Of a stretch of 64,000 nt of DNA, positions 15,171 through 24,243 are shown one piece after another. This DNA is from Massilia sp. Root351. Lineage in GTDB: Bacteria > Pseudomonadota > Gammaproteobacteria > Burkholderiales > Burkholderiaceae_D. The stretch covers positions 1-64,000 of the forward strand of contig NZ_LMDJ01000010.1 of assembly GCF_001425045.1 (NCBI RefSeq), written 5' to 3'. A program made the translations under genes and the position numbers. Every line of letters begins with the position of its first letter. Positions within the stretch are counted from its first letter, which is position 1. The notes below the pieces were generated by a model that was given only the letters and a program-made list of their open reading frames with translations, was not told the DNA's origin and ran no database searches.

Positions 15171-18100
15171 ATGAAGGCCCTGTTTTACCCCGCCATCAAT
15201 TTGATGGGCAGGCTGCGCTATGCGCACAAGTTCCTGTTGTTGGGCTTGCTTGCGCTGGCCGCCGTGGCGGTGCTGCAGGTCAGCCTGTACCGCGCGCTTG
15301 ACAGGGTAATCGAACCTTCCCGCGAAGAATTGCGCGGCCTGGAAGCGCTGGTGCGCCTGAACCGCGCCATCCAGCTGGTGCAGCACGACCGTGGCCTGGC
15401 TGCGGGACTGCTCGGCGGCAACCGGGCCTTCGCCGCGCGCCAGCAGGCCAAGGCGGCCGAGGTCGACACGGCCTTCCTGCGCCTGGGAGAGGCGCTGCCG
15501 CCCAAGGTGCTGGCCGGCCAGCGCTGGCGCGAAGTGAGCGCGGACTGGCGTTCACTGCGCCAGTTCGGCCTGGAATGGCCACAGCAGACCAATACCCTGC
15601 GCCACCAGCAGCTGATCGCCAAGATGCTGGTGCTGGCCTCCGACGTGGCCGATTCCAGCGCGCTGACGCTGGACCCCGACATCGCCAGTTTTTATTTGAT
15701 GGACACCATCGTCAAGCTGCCCTTCTTCACGGAACGGCTGGGCCAGACCCGCGCCTTCGGCGCCGCCATCCTGGCGCGCAAGACCGCCACCGAGCCGGAG
15801 CGGCTGGAAATGGCCGGCCTGCTGGGTCACACGCGCATCGCGCGGGATTTGCAAACCGCCAACCTTGATAAAGTCATCAGCTACAACCCCTCATTGCGCG
15901 GCGTGCTGACCGGGCTCGACCAGAACGTCGAGGCCGGCATGCGCATCGCGCTTGGCATGGTGCAGGAAGACGTCATCGGCGCCCGCTTCGGCACCAGCTC
16001 GGAGGAGTACGTGGCGCAGTTCACCAGCCTGATCGACCAGATCTACGCGGGCGGCAACGAAGTGCTGGCGCCGGCGCTGCGCGAGCATATCGAGCGGCGC
16101 ATCGCGGCCGCGCGCGCCAGCCTGGCCTGGACCGTGGTGCCCAGCGTGCTGGCCTGCGTGCTGTTCGCCTATCTGGCGCTGGGCACTTATCTGGCGCTGA
16201 CCGGCCAGATCCGCGGCGTGCTCGACACCCTGAGCGCGCTCAGCAAGGACAGCGCCGAGCGCGCCGAGCAGGTGGAGGCCATTGCGGCGGGCGACCTGAG
16301 CCGCGAAGTGCGCGAGCCGCCCGCGCTGGCCGCCAGCCCGCTGGTGGCGCGGCGCGACGAGATCGGCGCGCTGGTGGGCGCCATCGCCGCGATGGGCGCG
16401 GCCCAGCAGAGCCTGGGACGCGGCTTCGCCCGCATGGCGCGCACCCTGCGCTTGCACCGCGACGAGGAGCGCCTGCAGGACTGGGCCAAGACCGGCATCA
16501 ACACGCTCAACATCGAATTGCGCGGCGAGCGCGCGCTGGCCGAGCTGACGCAGGCCGTGACCAGCTTCCTCACGCGGCACGTGGGCGGCGCCGTGGGCGC
16601 GCTGTATCTGTACGATCCGGAACGCCAGTGGCTGGAGCTGGCGGCCAGCCATGCCTACACGCCCGGCACGGCGCCGCGCGCCGGCTTCGCGCTGGGCGAG
16701 GGCTGGGCCGGCAACGCGGCGCGCGGCGGCGCCATCGCCGTGCTGGCGCCGGTGCCGCCGGCCTACCTGGACGTGGCCTCGGCGCTGGGCCAGGCCGCGC
16801 CGGCGGCCGTGGCAGCGGTGCCGCTGCTGCACAACGGCGCGCTGGTGGGGCTGGTGGAGATCGGCACCTTCGGCCAGTTCGAGGCGCCCGTGCTGGCGTG
16901 GCTGCGCCAGGCGGCCGAGGCGGTGGCGGTGGCCATCGGCGTCGAGCACGCGCGCCGCCGCGTGGCGGCCCTGCTGGAACAGACCCAGGTGCAGACCGAG
17001 GAATTGCTGGTGCAGCAGGAAGAGCTGCAGCAGTCCAACGAGGAGCTGGAAGAGCGCGCCCAGCTGCTCGAGCAGCAGCGCGAGGTGATACGCCAGAAGA
17101 GTGCCGAGAGCGAGCAGGCCAGCCTGGCCTTGCGCCGCAAGGCCGACGAGCTGGAGCGCACCAGCGCCTACAAGTCCGAGTTCCTGGCCAATATGTCGCA
17201 CGAGCTGCGCACGCCGCTGAACAGCATGCTGATCCTGTCGAGCTTGCTGGAGCAGAACCGGGAGGGCAAGCTGAGCAGCAAGCAGGTGGAATACGCCGGC
17301 ACCATCCACGGCGCAGGCAAGGACCTGCTCAACCTGATCAACGACATCCTGGACTTGTCCAAGATCGAGGCGGGCCGCGTCGAGCTGCACCTGGAGGACG
17401 TGGCGCTGGACGCCGTGGCCGAGCAGATGCGTGCGCTGTTCCAGCCGCTGGCCGAGCATAACGGGCTGGACTTCGGCGTCGAGATCGCCGCCGGCACGCC
17501 GCCGCTGCTGCGTACGGACGGCCAGCGCCTGCAGCAGGTCCTGAAGAACCTATTGGCCAACGCGGTCAAGTTTACGCCCGGGGGCAAGGTGGGCATGAGC
17601 GTGCGCCGCGCACGCGGCGGCGAGCATGGCCTGGGCGGCGAGGCGCTGGCCTTTGCCGTCAGCGACACCGGCGTGGGCGTGGCGGCCGACCAGCAGGAGC
17701 GCATCTTCCACGCCTTCCAGCAGGCCGACGGCTCGGCCAGCCGCAAGTTCGGCGGCACCGGCCTGGGCCTGTCGATTTCGCGCCAGCTGGCGCGCCGCAT
17801 GGGCGGCGAGATACGGCTCAGCAGCGCGGTGGGCGCGGGCAGCACCTTCACCCTGTTCCTGCCGCGCGACGCCGCCGCCGTGCAGTCCGCGCCGCAGCCG
17901 GCGGCCGCGCCGGTGGAACAGGACCATGGGCCATCCGCCGCGCCGCTGAGCGCGCCAGCGCATCCAGGCAGCGCCGCCTTGGCCGGGGCCGACCGGCCGG
18001 GTGTGGCCGGCGCCGCGCGCGACGTCTCCCCTTCGATGGCGATGGACGACGACCGCGCCGCCGTGCAGCCGGAGTGCCGCTGCATCCTTATCGTGGAAGA

Positions 18101-19262
18101 CGACCTGTCGTTCGCCCGCATCCTGCGCGACACCGTGCGCAGCCACGGCTTCCAGGCTATTGTCGCCTGCGACGGCGAGGACGGCCTGGCGCTGGCCGAG
18201 CGCTACCGTCCCAACGCCATCCTGCTGGATGTGATGCTACCCCATATCGACGGCTGGGGCGTGATGCGCAGCATCAAGGACAATCCCGCTACGCGCCACA
18301 TCCCGGTGCATTTCATCACCTGCCTGGAGGACCGCCAGAAAGCCATGGGCCTGGGCGCGATCGGCTTCATCACCAAGCCGGTCACCGCCGAGCAGCTGGA
18401 CGCGGTGCTGGATTCGATCGGCGCGGCCATCGTGCGCACCGACAAGCGCCTGCTGGTGGTCGAGGACGACGAGTTCGAAGCCATGAGCGTGTCCGAGCTG
18501 CTGCAGACCGATGGCCTGGACATCACCATCGCCCGCTCCGGCACCCAGGCCCTGGCTCTGCTGGCGAAGGAGCGCTACGACTGCATGGTGCTGGACCTGG
18601 GCCTGGCCGACATGACCGGCTTCGAACTGCTCGACCGCCTGCGCGACAGCGCCTGCGCGCCGCAGATGCCGGTCATCGTGCACTCGGGCCGCAACCTGAA
18701 CGAGGCGGACGAGGCGCGCCTGCGGCGCTACACGGACAGCATCATCGTCAAGGGCGCCAAGAGCCCGGAGCGGCTGGTGGGCGAAGTGAGCCTGTTCCTG
18801 CATCTGGTGGAAAGCTCGCTGCCGCAGGACCAGCAGAAGATGATACGCCGCGCGCTCGACAAGGAAGCCATGTTCGAGCAGCGCAAGGTGCTGCTGGTGG
18901 ACGACGACATCCGCAACATCTTCTCGCTGTGCTCGGTGCTGGCCGAGAAGGGCATGCACGTTGTCGAGGCGGGCAACGGCGCCGAAGCGCTGGCGCAGCT
19001 GCAGGCGCACCCGGACATCGACATCGTGCTGATGGATATCATGATGCCGGAGATGGACGGTTTCGAAGCCATGCGCCGCATCCGCCGGGAAGCGCGCTGG
19101 GCGCGCCTGCCCATCATCGCGCTCACCGCCAAGGCCATGCTGGGCGACCAGAAGCAATGCCTGGACGCGGGCGCCAGCGACTACCTGGCCAAGCCGGTGG
19201 ACCTGGACAAGCTGTTCTCGCTGATGCGGGTGTGGCTGTACCAGGCCGGGGAGGTGGCGTGA
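15171..19262 (+). CDS. Hybrid sensor histidine kinase with three receiver domains
   Basis: A 1363-residue membrane kinase. A first transmembrane helix lies near 20-42. A periplasmic sensor of about 270 residues resembles nitrate/nitrite-sensing (NIT) helical domains (LVQHDRGLAAGLLGG). A second helix is near 317-342, then a HAMP-like linker, a GAF-like domain (about 440-600) and a coiled coil (about 600-665). HisKA has H677 in MSHELRTPLNS, followed by an intact HATPase. Three receivers follow with phospho-acceptor Asp at 1020, 1142 and 1289. The start follows GGGAGAGA. It overlaps cheR by four bases. A phosphorelay using the three receivers is inferred; no HPt domain is seen in this protein. 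Confidence 0.9.
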   Translation: MKALFYPAINLMGRLRYAHKFLLLGLLALAAVAVLQVSLYRALDRVIEPSREELRGLEALVRLNRAIQLVQHDRGLAAGLLGGNRAFAARQQAKAAEVDTAFLRLGEALPPKVLAGQRWREVSADWRSLRQFGLEWPQQTNTLRHQQLIAKMLVLASDVADSSALTLDPDIASFYLMDTIVKLPFFTERLGQTRAFGAAILARKTATEPERLEMAGLLGHTRIARDLQTANLDKVISYNPSLRGVLTGLDQNVEAGMRIALGMVQEDVIGARFGTSSEEYVAQFTSLIDQIYAGGNEVLAPALREHIERRIAAARASLAWTVVPSVLACVLFAYLALGTYLALTGQIRGVLDTLSALSKDSAERAEQVEAIAAGDLSREVREPPALAASPLVARRDEIGALVGAIAAMGAAQQSLGRGFARMARTLRLHRDEERLQDWAKTGINTLNIELRGERALAELTQAVTSFLTRHVGGAVGALYLYDPERQWLELAASHAYTPGTAPRAGFALGEGWAGNAARGGAIAVLAPVPPAYLDVASALGQAAPAAVAAVPLLHNGALVGLVEIGTFGQFEAPVLAWLRQAAEAVAVAIGVEHARRRVAALLEQTQVQTEELLVQQEELQQSNEELEERAQLLEQQREVIRQKSAESEQASLALRRKADELERTSAYKSEFLANMSHELRTPLNSMLILSSLLEQNREGKLSSKQVEYAGTIHGAGKDLLNLINDILDLSKIEAGRVELHLEDVALDAVAEQMRALFQPLAEHNGLDFGVEIAAGTPPLLRTDGQRLQQVLKNLLANAVKFTPGGKVGMSVRRARGGEHGLGGEALAFAVSDTGVGVAADQQERIFHAFQQADGSASRKFGGTGLGLSISRQLARRMGGEIRLSSAVGAGSTFTLFLPRDAAAVQSAPQPAAAPVEQDHGPSAAPLSAPAHPGSAALAGADRPGVAGAARDVSPSMAMDDDRAAVQPECRCILIVEDDLSFARILRDTVRSHGFQAIVACDGEDGLALAERYRPNAILLDVMLPHIDGWGVMRSIKDNPATRHIPVHFITCLEDRQKAMGLGAIGFITKPVTAEQLDAVLDSIGAAIVRTDKRLLVVEDDEFEAMSVSELLQTDGLDITIARSGTQALALLAKERYDCMVLDLGLADMTGFELLDRLRDSACAPQMPVIVHSGRNLNEADEARLRRYTDSIIVKGAKSPERLVGEVSLFLHLVESSLPQDQQKMIRRALDKEAMFEQRKVLLVDDDIRNIFSLCSVLAEKGMHVVEAGNGAEALAQLQAHPDIDIVLMDIMMPEMDGFEAMRRIRREARWARLPIIALTAKAMLGDQKQCLDAGASDYLAKPVDLDKLFSLMRVWLYQAGEVA

Positions 19263-20101
19263 ACGAGCAGGACATCGTGGCGTTCGAGATCGGCCTGCTG
19301 GTCAGCGCCGTGAAGCAGGCGCACGGCTACGATTTCAGCGGCTACGCCGGCGCCTCGCTGACACGGCGCCTGACGGCGTGGCTGGCCAGGTCCGGCTACG
19401 GCAGCTTCGGCGCCGCCACCTCGGCGCTGCTGCGCGACGCCCAGCTGTGCCGCGCGCTGGTGGAAGAGGTCACCGTCAACGTATCCGACATGTTCCGCGA
19501 CCCGCCCTTCTTCAAGGCCCTGCGCGAGGACGTGCTGCCGCACCTGCGCACCTACCCGCACGCCAGGATCTGGGTGGCCGGCTGCTCCGGCGGCGAGGAA
19601 GTGCTGTCGCTGGCGATACTGCTGCGCGAAGAGGGCATGGCCCGGCAATGCCGCATCTACGCCACCGACTTGAACGAAGCGGTGCTGGAGCGCGCGCGGC
19701 AAGGCATGTTCGAGCTGCGCGACATGCAGCGCTACACGAAGAACTACCAGCAGGCCGGCGGCAGCACCGCCTTTTCCGACTATTACGTGGCGCGCTATGG
19801 CCGCGCGCTGTTCGATCCGGAATTGCTGCGCAACGTGGTATTCGCCGCGCACAACCTGGCCACCGACGCCGACTTCAGCGAGATGCAACTGATCCTGTGC
19901 CGCAACGTGATGATCTACTTCAAGCCCGCGCTCAAGGAGCGCCTGCTGTCGCTGTTCGACGGCTGCCTCACGCCCGGCGGCTTCCTCTGCCTGGGCAGCA
20001 AGGAAACGCTGGAGCAGCGCGCCATCGCGCCGCGCTACCGCGAGGTGGCCGCGCCCACCCGCATCTACCGCAAGCAGTACGCCACCGGGGCGCCAATATG
20101 A
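19259..20101 (+). CDS. CheR-type protein-glutamate O-methyltransferase
   Basis: A 280-residue CheR-like protein. I chose GTG 19259, overlapping the kinase stop by GTGA. The N-terminal helical part precedes NVSDMFRDPPFF, the SAM-binding WVAGCSGGEEVLSLA, YATDLNEAVLERARQGMF and CRNVMIYF, the CheR signatures. The loop GCSGGEE replaces the more common GCSTGEE. CheR methylates receptor glutamates. No receptor is encoded nearby, so the substrate is unknown; proteins of this arrangement often act beside hybrid kinases in non-chemotactic pathways. Confidence 0.9.
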   Translation: MNEQDIVAFEIGLLVSAVKQAHGYDFSGYAGASLTRRLTAWLARSGYGSFGAATSALLRDAQLCRALVEEVTVNVSDMFRDPPFFKALREDVLPHLRTYPHARIWVAGCSGGEEVLSLAILLREEGMARQCRIYATDLNEAVLERARQGMFELRDMQRYTKNYQQAGGSTAFSDYYVARYGRALFDPELLRNVVFAAHNLATDADFSEMQLILCRNVMIYFKPALKERLLSLFDGCLTPGGFLCLGSKETLEQRAIAPRYREVAAPTRIYRKQYATGAPI

Positions 20102-20700
20102 ACGGCCCGAAAAAGCCGCGTTTCCGCGCCATCGTGCTGGGCGTGTCGCTGGGCGGCGTGGACGCGCTGCAGCGCCTGCTGCCGGCGCTGCCGGCGGACT
20201 TTGCGCTGCCGCTGCTGGTGGTCATCCACGTCTCGCCGGGTTCCGGCGACGGCCTGGCGCGCCTGCTCGACAGCATGGCGGCGCTGCGCGTGAAGGAGGC
20301 CGACGAGAACGAACTGCCGCAGCGCGGCACCGTCTACCTGGCGCCGGCCGGCTACCACCTGCTGGTGGAACGCGACGGCAGGCTGTCGCTGTCGGCCGAC
20401 GCGCCGGTGAGTTTCGCGCGGCCCTCGGTGGACGTGCTGTTCGAATCGGCAGCCGCCTGCTTTGGCAGCGCGCTGGCCGGCGTGGTGCTGACCGGCGCCG
20501 GCGCCGACGGCGCCGACGGCCTGGCGCACATCGCGCGGCTGGGCGGCTACACCATCGTGCAGGACCCAGCCGACGCCGTGATGGACCTGATGCCGCGCGC
20601 GGCGCTGGCGCGCCTGTCGCCCGGCACGCCGAACGCCATCGCCACGCTGGCGCGGCTGCCGCTGCTGCTGCAGCGCCTGGCCGGCACGGAGGCGGCATGA
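20098..20700 (+). CDS. CheB-type protein-glutamate methylesterase, catalytic domain only
   Basis: A 200-residue stand-alone methylesterase domain without the N-terminal receiver of chemotaxis CheB. The catalytic triad is visible: S17 in GVSLGGVDAL, H44 in VVIHVSPGSG and D137 in LTGAGADGADG. The start overlaps cheR by ATGA. Without a receiver its activity cannot be controlled by its own phosphorylation, so control by the neighbouring kinases would need another route. Confidence 0.92.
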   Translation: MNGPKKPRFRAIVLGVSLGGVDALQRLLPALPADFALPLLVVIHVSPGSGDGLARLLDSMAALRVKEADENELPQRGTVYLAPAGYHLLVERDGRLSLSADAPVSFARPSVDVLFESAAACFGSALAGVVLTGAGADGADGLAHIARLGGYTIVQDPADAVMDLMPRAALARLSPGTPNAIATLARLPLLLQRLAGTEAA

Positions 20701-23700
20701 ACCGCCGCGCCGCCGTCCTGGCCCCGGTGCCGGTCCTGCTGGTGGACGACAACGACGACAACCTGCTGGCCCTGACCGCGCTGCTGGAGGGCGTGGAAGG
20801 GCTCGAGCTGGTGGTTGCCGGCAGCGGCGAGGACGCCTTGCGCCAGCTGCTGCGGCGCGAATTCGGCCTGGTGCTGATGGACGTGCAGATGCCCGGCATG
20901 GACGGCTACGAAGCGGCCACGCTGATGCGCGCCAATCCGAAGACCCGCAACGTGCCCATCGTGTTCGTCACCGCGCTGCTGGGCGGCAGCGACTTCGCCT
21001 TCCGCGGCTACGAGAGCGGTGCGGTGGACTATCTGGTCAAGCCGATCGAGACGGTGGTGCTGCACGCCAAGGTCAACGTGTTCGCCACGCTGTACCGCCA
21101 GCGCCTGGCCATTGCCGAGTTCGAACGCTATGTGAGCCAGGTGGAGAATGTCATGGCGGCGCGGCGCGCCGGTCCGGACAGCCGGCAGCTGCGCCTGTTG
21201 CTGGTGGACGACCAGCCGGCCAACCTGCTGGCGCTGGAAGGCCTGCTGGGCGAGCTGGCCGAGCAGGCCAACGTGCAGCTGGTGCGCGCCAGCTCCGGCC
21301 CGGAAGCGTTGCGCGCGGTGCTGCGCGCCGACTACGCGGCGGTGCTGCTGGACGTGCAAATGCCCGGCATGGACGGCTTCGAAACGGCTGAACTGCTGCG
21401 CGCCAATCCCCGCACCAGCACCCTGCCGGTGATCTTCGTCACGGCCGGCATGAAGGACCGCGCGGCGCAGTTCAAGGGTTACGAGCTGGGCGCGGTGGAC
21501 TATCTGATCAAACCGCTGGAGCCGCACGTGCTGGCGTCCAAGGTGCGCGTGTTCTGCGACCTGTACCGCCAGCGCCTGGCGCTCGAGCAGCAAAGCGCGC
21601 ACCTGGAGGCGCTGGTGGCCGAACGCACCGAGGCGCTGCGCCGCAGCGCCGACGAGCTGTCCGATTCGCGCGAGCGCTACCGCCGCCTGCTGGGCGCCGT
21701 CACGCACCAGCTGTTCTCGCTGCGCCGCGAAGGCCGGCAGCTGCGCTCGTACGGCCACGGTTCCGGTTGCGAAGCGGTCACCGGCTATCCGCCGCAGGCG
21801 TTCCAGGACGACCCCACCCTATGGCTGACCATTGTCGCCGAGCCGGAGCGCGCGCTGGTGGCGGCGCGCGCCGCCGCCGCGCTGGACAGCGGCGCCATCA
21901 GCCAGTACGAGCACCGCATCCGCTGCTGCGACGGCGTGCCGCGCTGGGTGCGCTCCACCTTCGTGCGCGCCGGCACCGACGACAGCCCCGTGTGCGACGT
22001 GCTGATCGAAGACATCGACCAGCGCCGCCGCGTGGAGGAGGACCGTGCGCACCTGGTCGACCAGCTGGCGCTGGCCACGCGCGCGGCACGGCTCGGCATC
22101 TGGGACTGGGACTTGTCGGCCAATGAACTGGTGTGGGACGAGCGCATGTACCACCTGTGCGGCGTGGCGCCGGGCCAGCTGGGCGACGCGCACCAGACCT
22201 GGCTGGCCACCGTCCACCCCGAGGACCGCCAGCTGTGCGAACGCGCCCGCCAGCGCGCGCTGTGCAGCGACCAGCCTTACGACATCGAATTTCGCGTGGT
22301 CCATCCGGACGGCGGCATCCGCTACATGAAATCGGACGGCCAGGTGCTGCGCAACGCGCAAGGCCAGGCGGTACGCATGACCGGCATCCACTACGACATC
22401 ACCGAGCGCAAGCAGGCCGAGGAAGAAATGCGGCGCCACCGCGACCACCTGCTGGAACTGGTGGACGAGCGCAACGCCAGCCTGCGCGCCATTGTCGACA
22501 ACGCGGCCGACGGCATCATCTCGGTCGACGAGCAGGGCGTCATCCTCAGCTTCAACCGCGCCGCCGAGGAAATGTTCGGCTACAGCGAAGCCGAGATCCT
22601 GGGACGCCCGGTCGGCAAGCTGATCCCGCTGGCCGGGCGCGCCGTGCGGCGCGATCCCGGCGCGGCGCGCAGCATGGACCTGGAAGGCCAGCGGCGCGAC
22701 GGCAGCGCCTTCCCCATGCACGTGGCGATCAGCGAGGTGGAGGTGGGCGGGCGGCCGCGCGTGATCGGCATCCTGCGCGACATCTCGCAGCAGAAGGCGG
22801 CCGAGGCCAGCCTGATCGCCGCGCGCAACGCGGCCGAAACGGCCAGCCAGGTGAAGTCCGAATTCCTCGCCAAGATGAGCCACGAGCTGCGTACCCCGCT
22901 CAATGCGGTGATCGGCTTCTCGCAGCTGATGTCGCGCTCCGGCACCCTGCTGCCGGACCAGCAGCGCAACCTGGACATCATCCACCGTTCCGGCCAGCAC
23001 CTGCTTACCCTGATCAACGACGTGCTGGCGCTGTCCAAGATCGAAGCCGGCGGCACCCGCGTGGACGCCGCCGACACCGACCTGGCGCGCCTGCTGGAAG
23101 AGGTGGCCGAGATGCTGCGCATCCGCGCGCAGCACGCCGGACTGGAGCTGGAGCTGGCCATGGAGCGGCTGCCGGCTGCCGTGAAGGTGGACGCGGTCAA
23201 GCTGCGCCAGGTGCTCATCAACCTGCTGGGCAACGCGCTCAAGTTCACCCAGCAAGGGCGCGTGCTGCTGCAGGCCAGCGCGCATGCCGGGTATGACGCG
23301 GCCTGCAAGGGCGGCCAGGCCTGCATCAGCTTCGTCATCAGCGACACCGGCATCGGCATGGCGCCGGGCGACCTGCAGCGCATCTTCGACCCCTTCGTGC
23401 AGGTGGGCGCGCCGGCCAGCGAAAGCGGCACCGGGCTGGGGCTGGCGATCTCGCGCGAGTACGTGGAGCTGCTGGGCGGCGTGCTGCAGGTGGAGTCGGA
23501 AGTGGGGCAAGGCTCGGTGTTCAGGTTTACGCTGAACTTGCCGCTGGCGGAGGCGCCGCGCGCCTTGCCATCGGCCGACGGCACCGTGCTGGGGCTGGCG
23601 CTGCACGAGCGCGGCAAGCGCGTGCTGGTGGCCGACGACGACCGCGAGTCCCAGCTGCTGCTGGGCGAACTGCTCGAGCCGCTGGGATTCGTGGTGGCGT

Positions 23701-24227
23701 TTGCGAACAACGGCGTGGAAGCGCTGGCGCGCGTGGCCAGCTTCGCGCCGCAGCTGGTGCTGATGGACTGGCGCATGCCGGAGCTGGACGGCCTGGCCAC
23801 GATACGGCGCATGCGCAGCCAGCCGGACTGCGACGAGGTGCGCGTGATCATGTGCACCGCCAGCGCGTTCGAGGAGCAATGCGAAGTGGCGCTGCAAGCG
23901 GGCGCGGACGCCTTCCTGCGCAAGCCGCTGGACACGGCGGAGCTGTACGCGCGCATCGAGCAACTGCTCGGCGTGCGCTTCCTGCGTGCGGCCTGCGCCG
24001 GTGAAAGCGGGGCCGGCGGCGGCATGAAACCGGTGCTGAAAGAAGAGTTGTCGGGCCTGCCCGCCGAAGTGCGGAAGGCGTTGAAAGAAGGCGCGGTGGA
24101 ACTGGACCAGCAGCGCCTGGCCGGCGCGCTGGCCGCGATCGAACGCGAGTGTCCCGACCTGGCCGGGCGCCTGCGCCACATGACGCAGGCGTTCCGCTAC
24201 CGCGAACTGTTTGCCTTGCTGTCGTGA
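20697..24227 (+). CDS. Hybrid sensor histidine kinase, REC-REC-PAS-kinase-REC
   Basis: A 1176-residue soluble kinase. Two receivers come first (phospho-Asp D62 in LMDVQMPGMDG and D219 in LLDVQMPGMDG), then a short coiled coil. Three PAS-like domains follow at about 325-445, 455-575 and 590-700. HisKA has H729 in MSHELRTPLNA, then the HATPase. A last receiver (D1024 in LMDWRMPELDG) precedes a 65-residue helical tail of unknown role. No transmembrane segment is seen. The start overlaps cheB by ATGA. The N-terminal receivers make it a likely downstream target of the membrane kinase at the head of the operon. Confidence 0.9.
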   Translation: MNRRAAVLAPVPVLLVDDNDDNLLALTALLEGVEGLELVVAGSGEDALRQLLRREFGLVLMDVQMPGMDGYEAATLMRANPKTRNVPIVFVTALLGGSDFAFRGYESGAVDYLVKPIETVVLHAKVNVFATLYRQRLAIAEFERYVSQVENVMAARRAGPDSRQLRLLLVDDQPANLLALEGLLGELAEQANVQLVRASSGPEALRAVLRADYAAVLLDVQMPGMDGFETAELLRANPRTSTLPVIFVTAGMKDRAAQFKGYELGAVDYLIKPLEPHVLASKVRVFCDLYRQRLALEQQSAHLEALVAERTEALRRSADELSDSRERYRRLLGAVTHQLFSLRREGRQLRSYGHGSGCEAVTGYPPQAFQDDPTLWLTIVAEPERALVAARAAAALDSGAISQYEHRIRCCDGVPRWVRSTFVRAGTDDSPVCDVLIEDIDQRRRVEEDRAHLVDQLALATRAARLGIWDWDLSANELVWDERMYHLCGVAPGQLGDAHQTWLATVHPEDRQLCERARQRALCSDQPYDIEFRVVHPDGGIRYMKSDGQVLRNAQGQAVRMTGIHYDITERKQAEEEMRRHRDHLLELVDERNASLRAIVDNAADGIISVDEQGVILSFNRAAEEMFGYSEAEILGRPVGKLIPLAGRAVRRDPGAARSMDLEGQRRDGSAFPMHVAISEVEVGGRPRVIGILRDISQQKAAEASLIAARNAAETASQVKSEFLAKMSHELRTPLNAVIGFSQLMSRSGTLLPDQQRNLDIIHRSGQHLLTLINDVLALSKIEAGGTRVDAADTDLARLLEEVAEMLRIRAQHAGLELELAMERLPAAVKVDAVKLRQVLINLLGNALKFTQQGRVLLQASAHAGYDAACKGGQACISFVISDTGIGMAPGDLQRIFDPFVQVGAPASESGTGLGLAISREYVELLGGVLQVESEVGQGSVFRFTLNLPLAEAPRALPSADGTVLGLALHERGKRVLVADDDRESQLLLGELLEPLGFVVAFANNGVEALARVASFAPQLVLMDWRMPELDGLATIRRMRSQPDCDEVRVIMCTASAFEEQCEVALQAGADAFLRKPLDTAELYARIEQLLGVRFLRAACAGESGAGGGMKPVLKEELSGLPAEVRKALKEGAVELDQQRLAGALAAIERECPDLAGRLRHMTQAFRYRELFALLS

Positions 24228-24243
24228 GGCGCAGCGGCGGCGC

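Noticed and set aside
19259..20700. cheR/cheB as part of a flagellar chemotaxis operon
   Set aside because: No receptor, cheA, cheW or motility gene is present, and CheB lacks its receiver.
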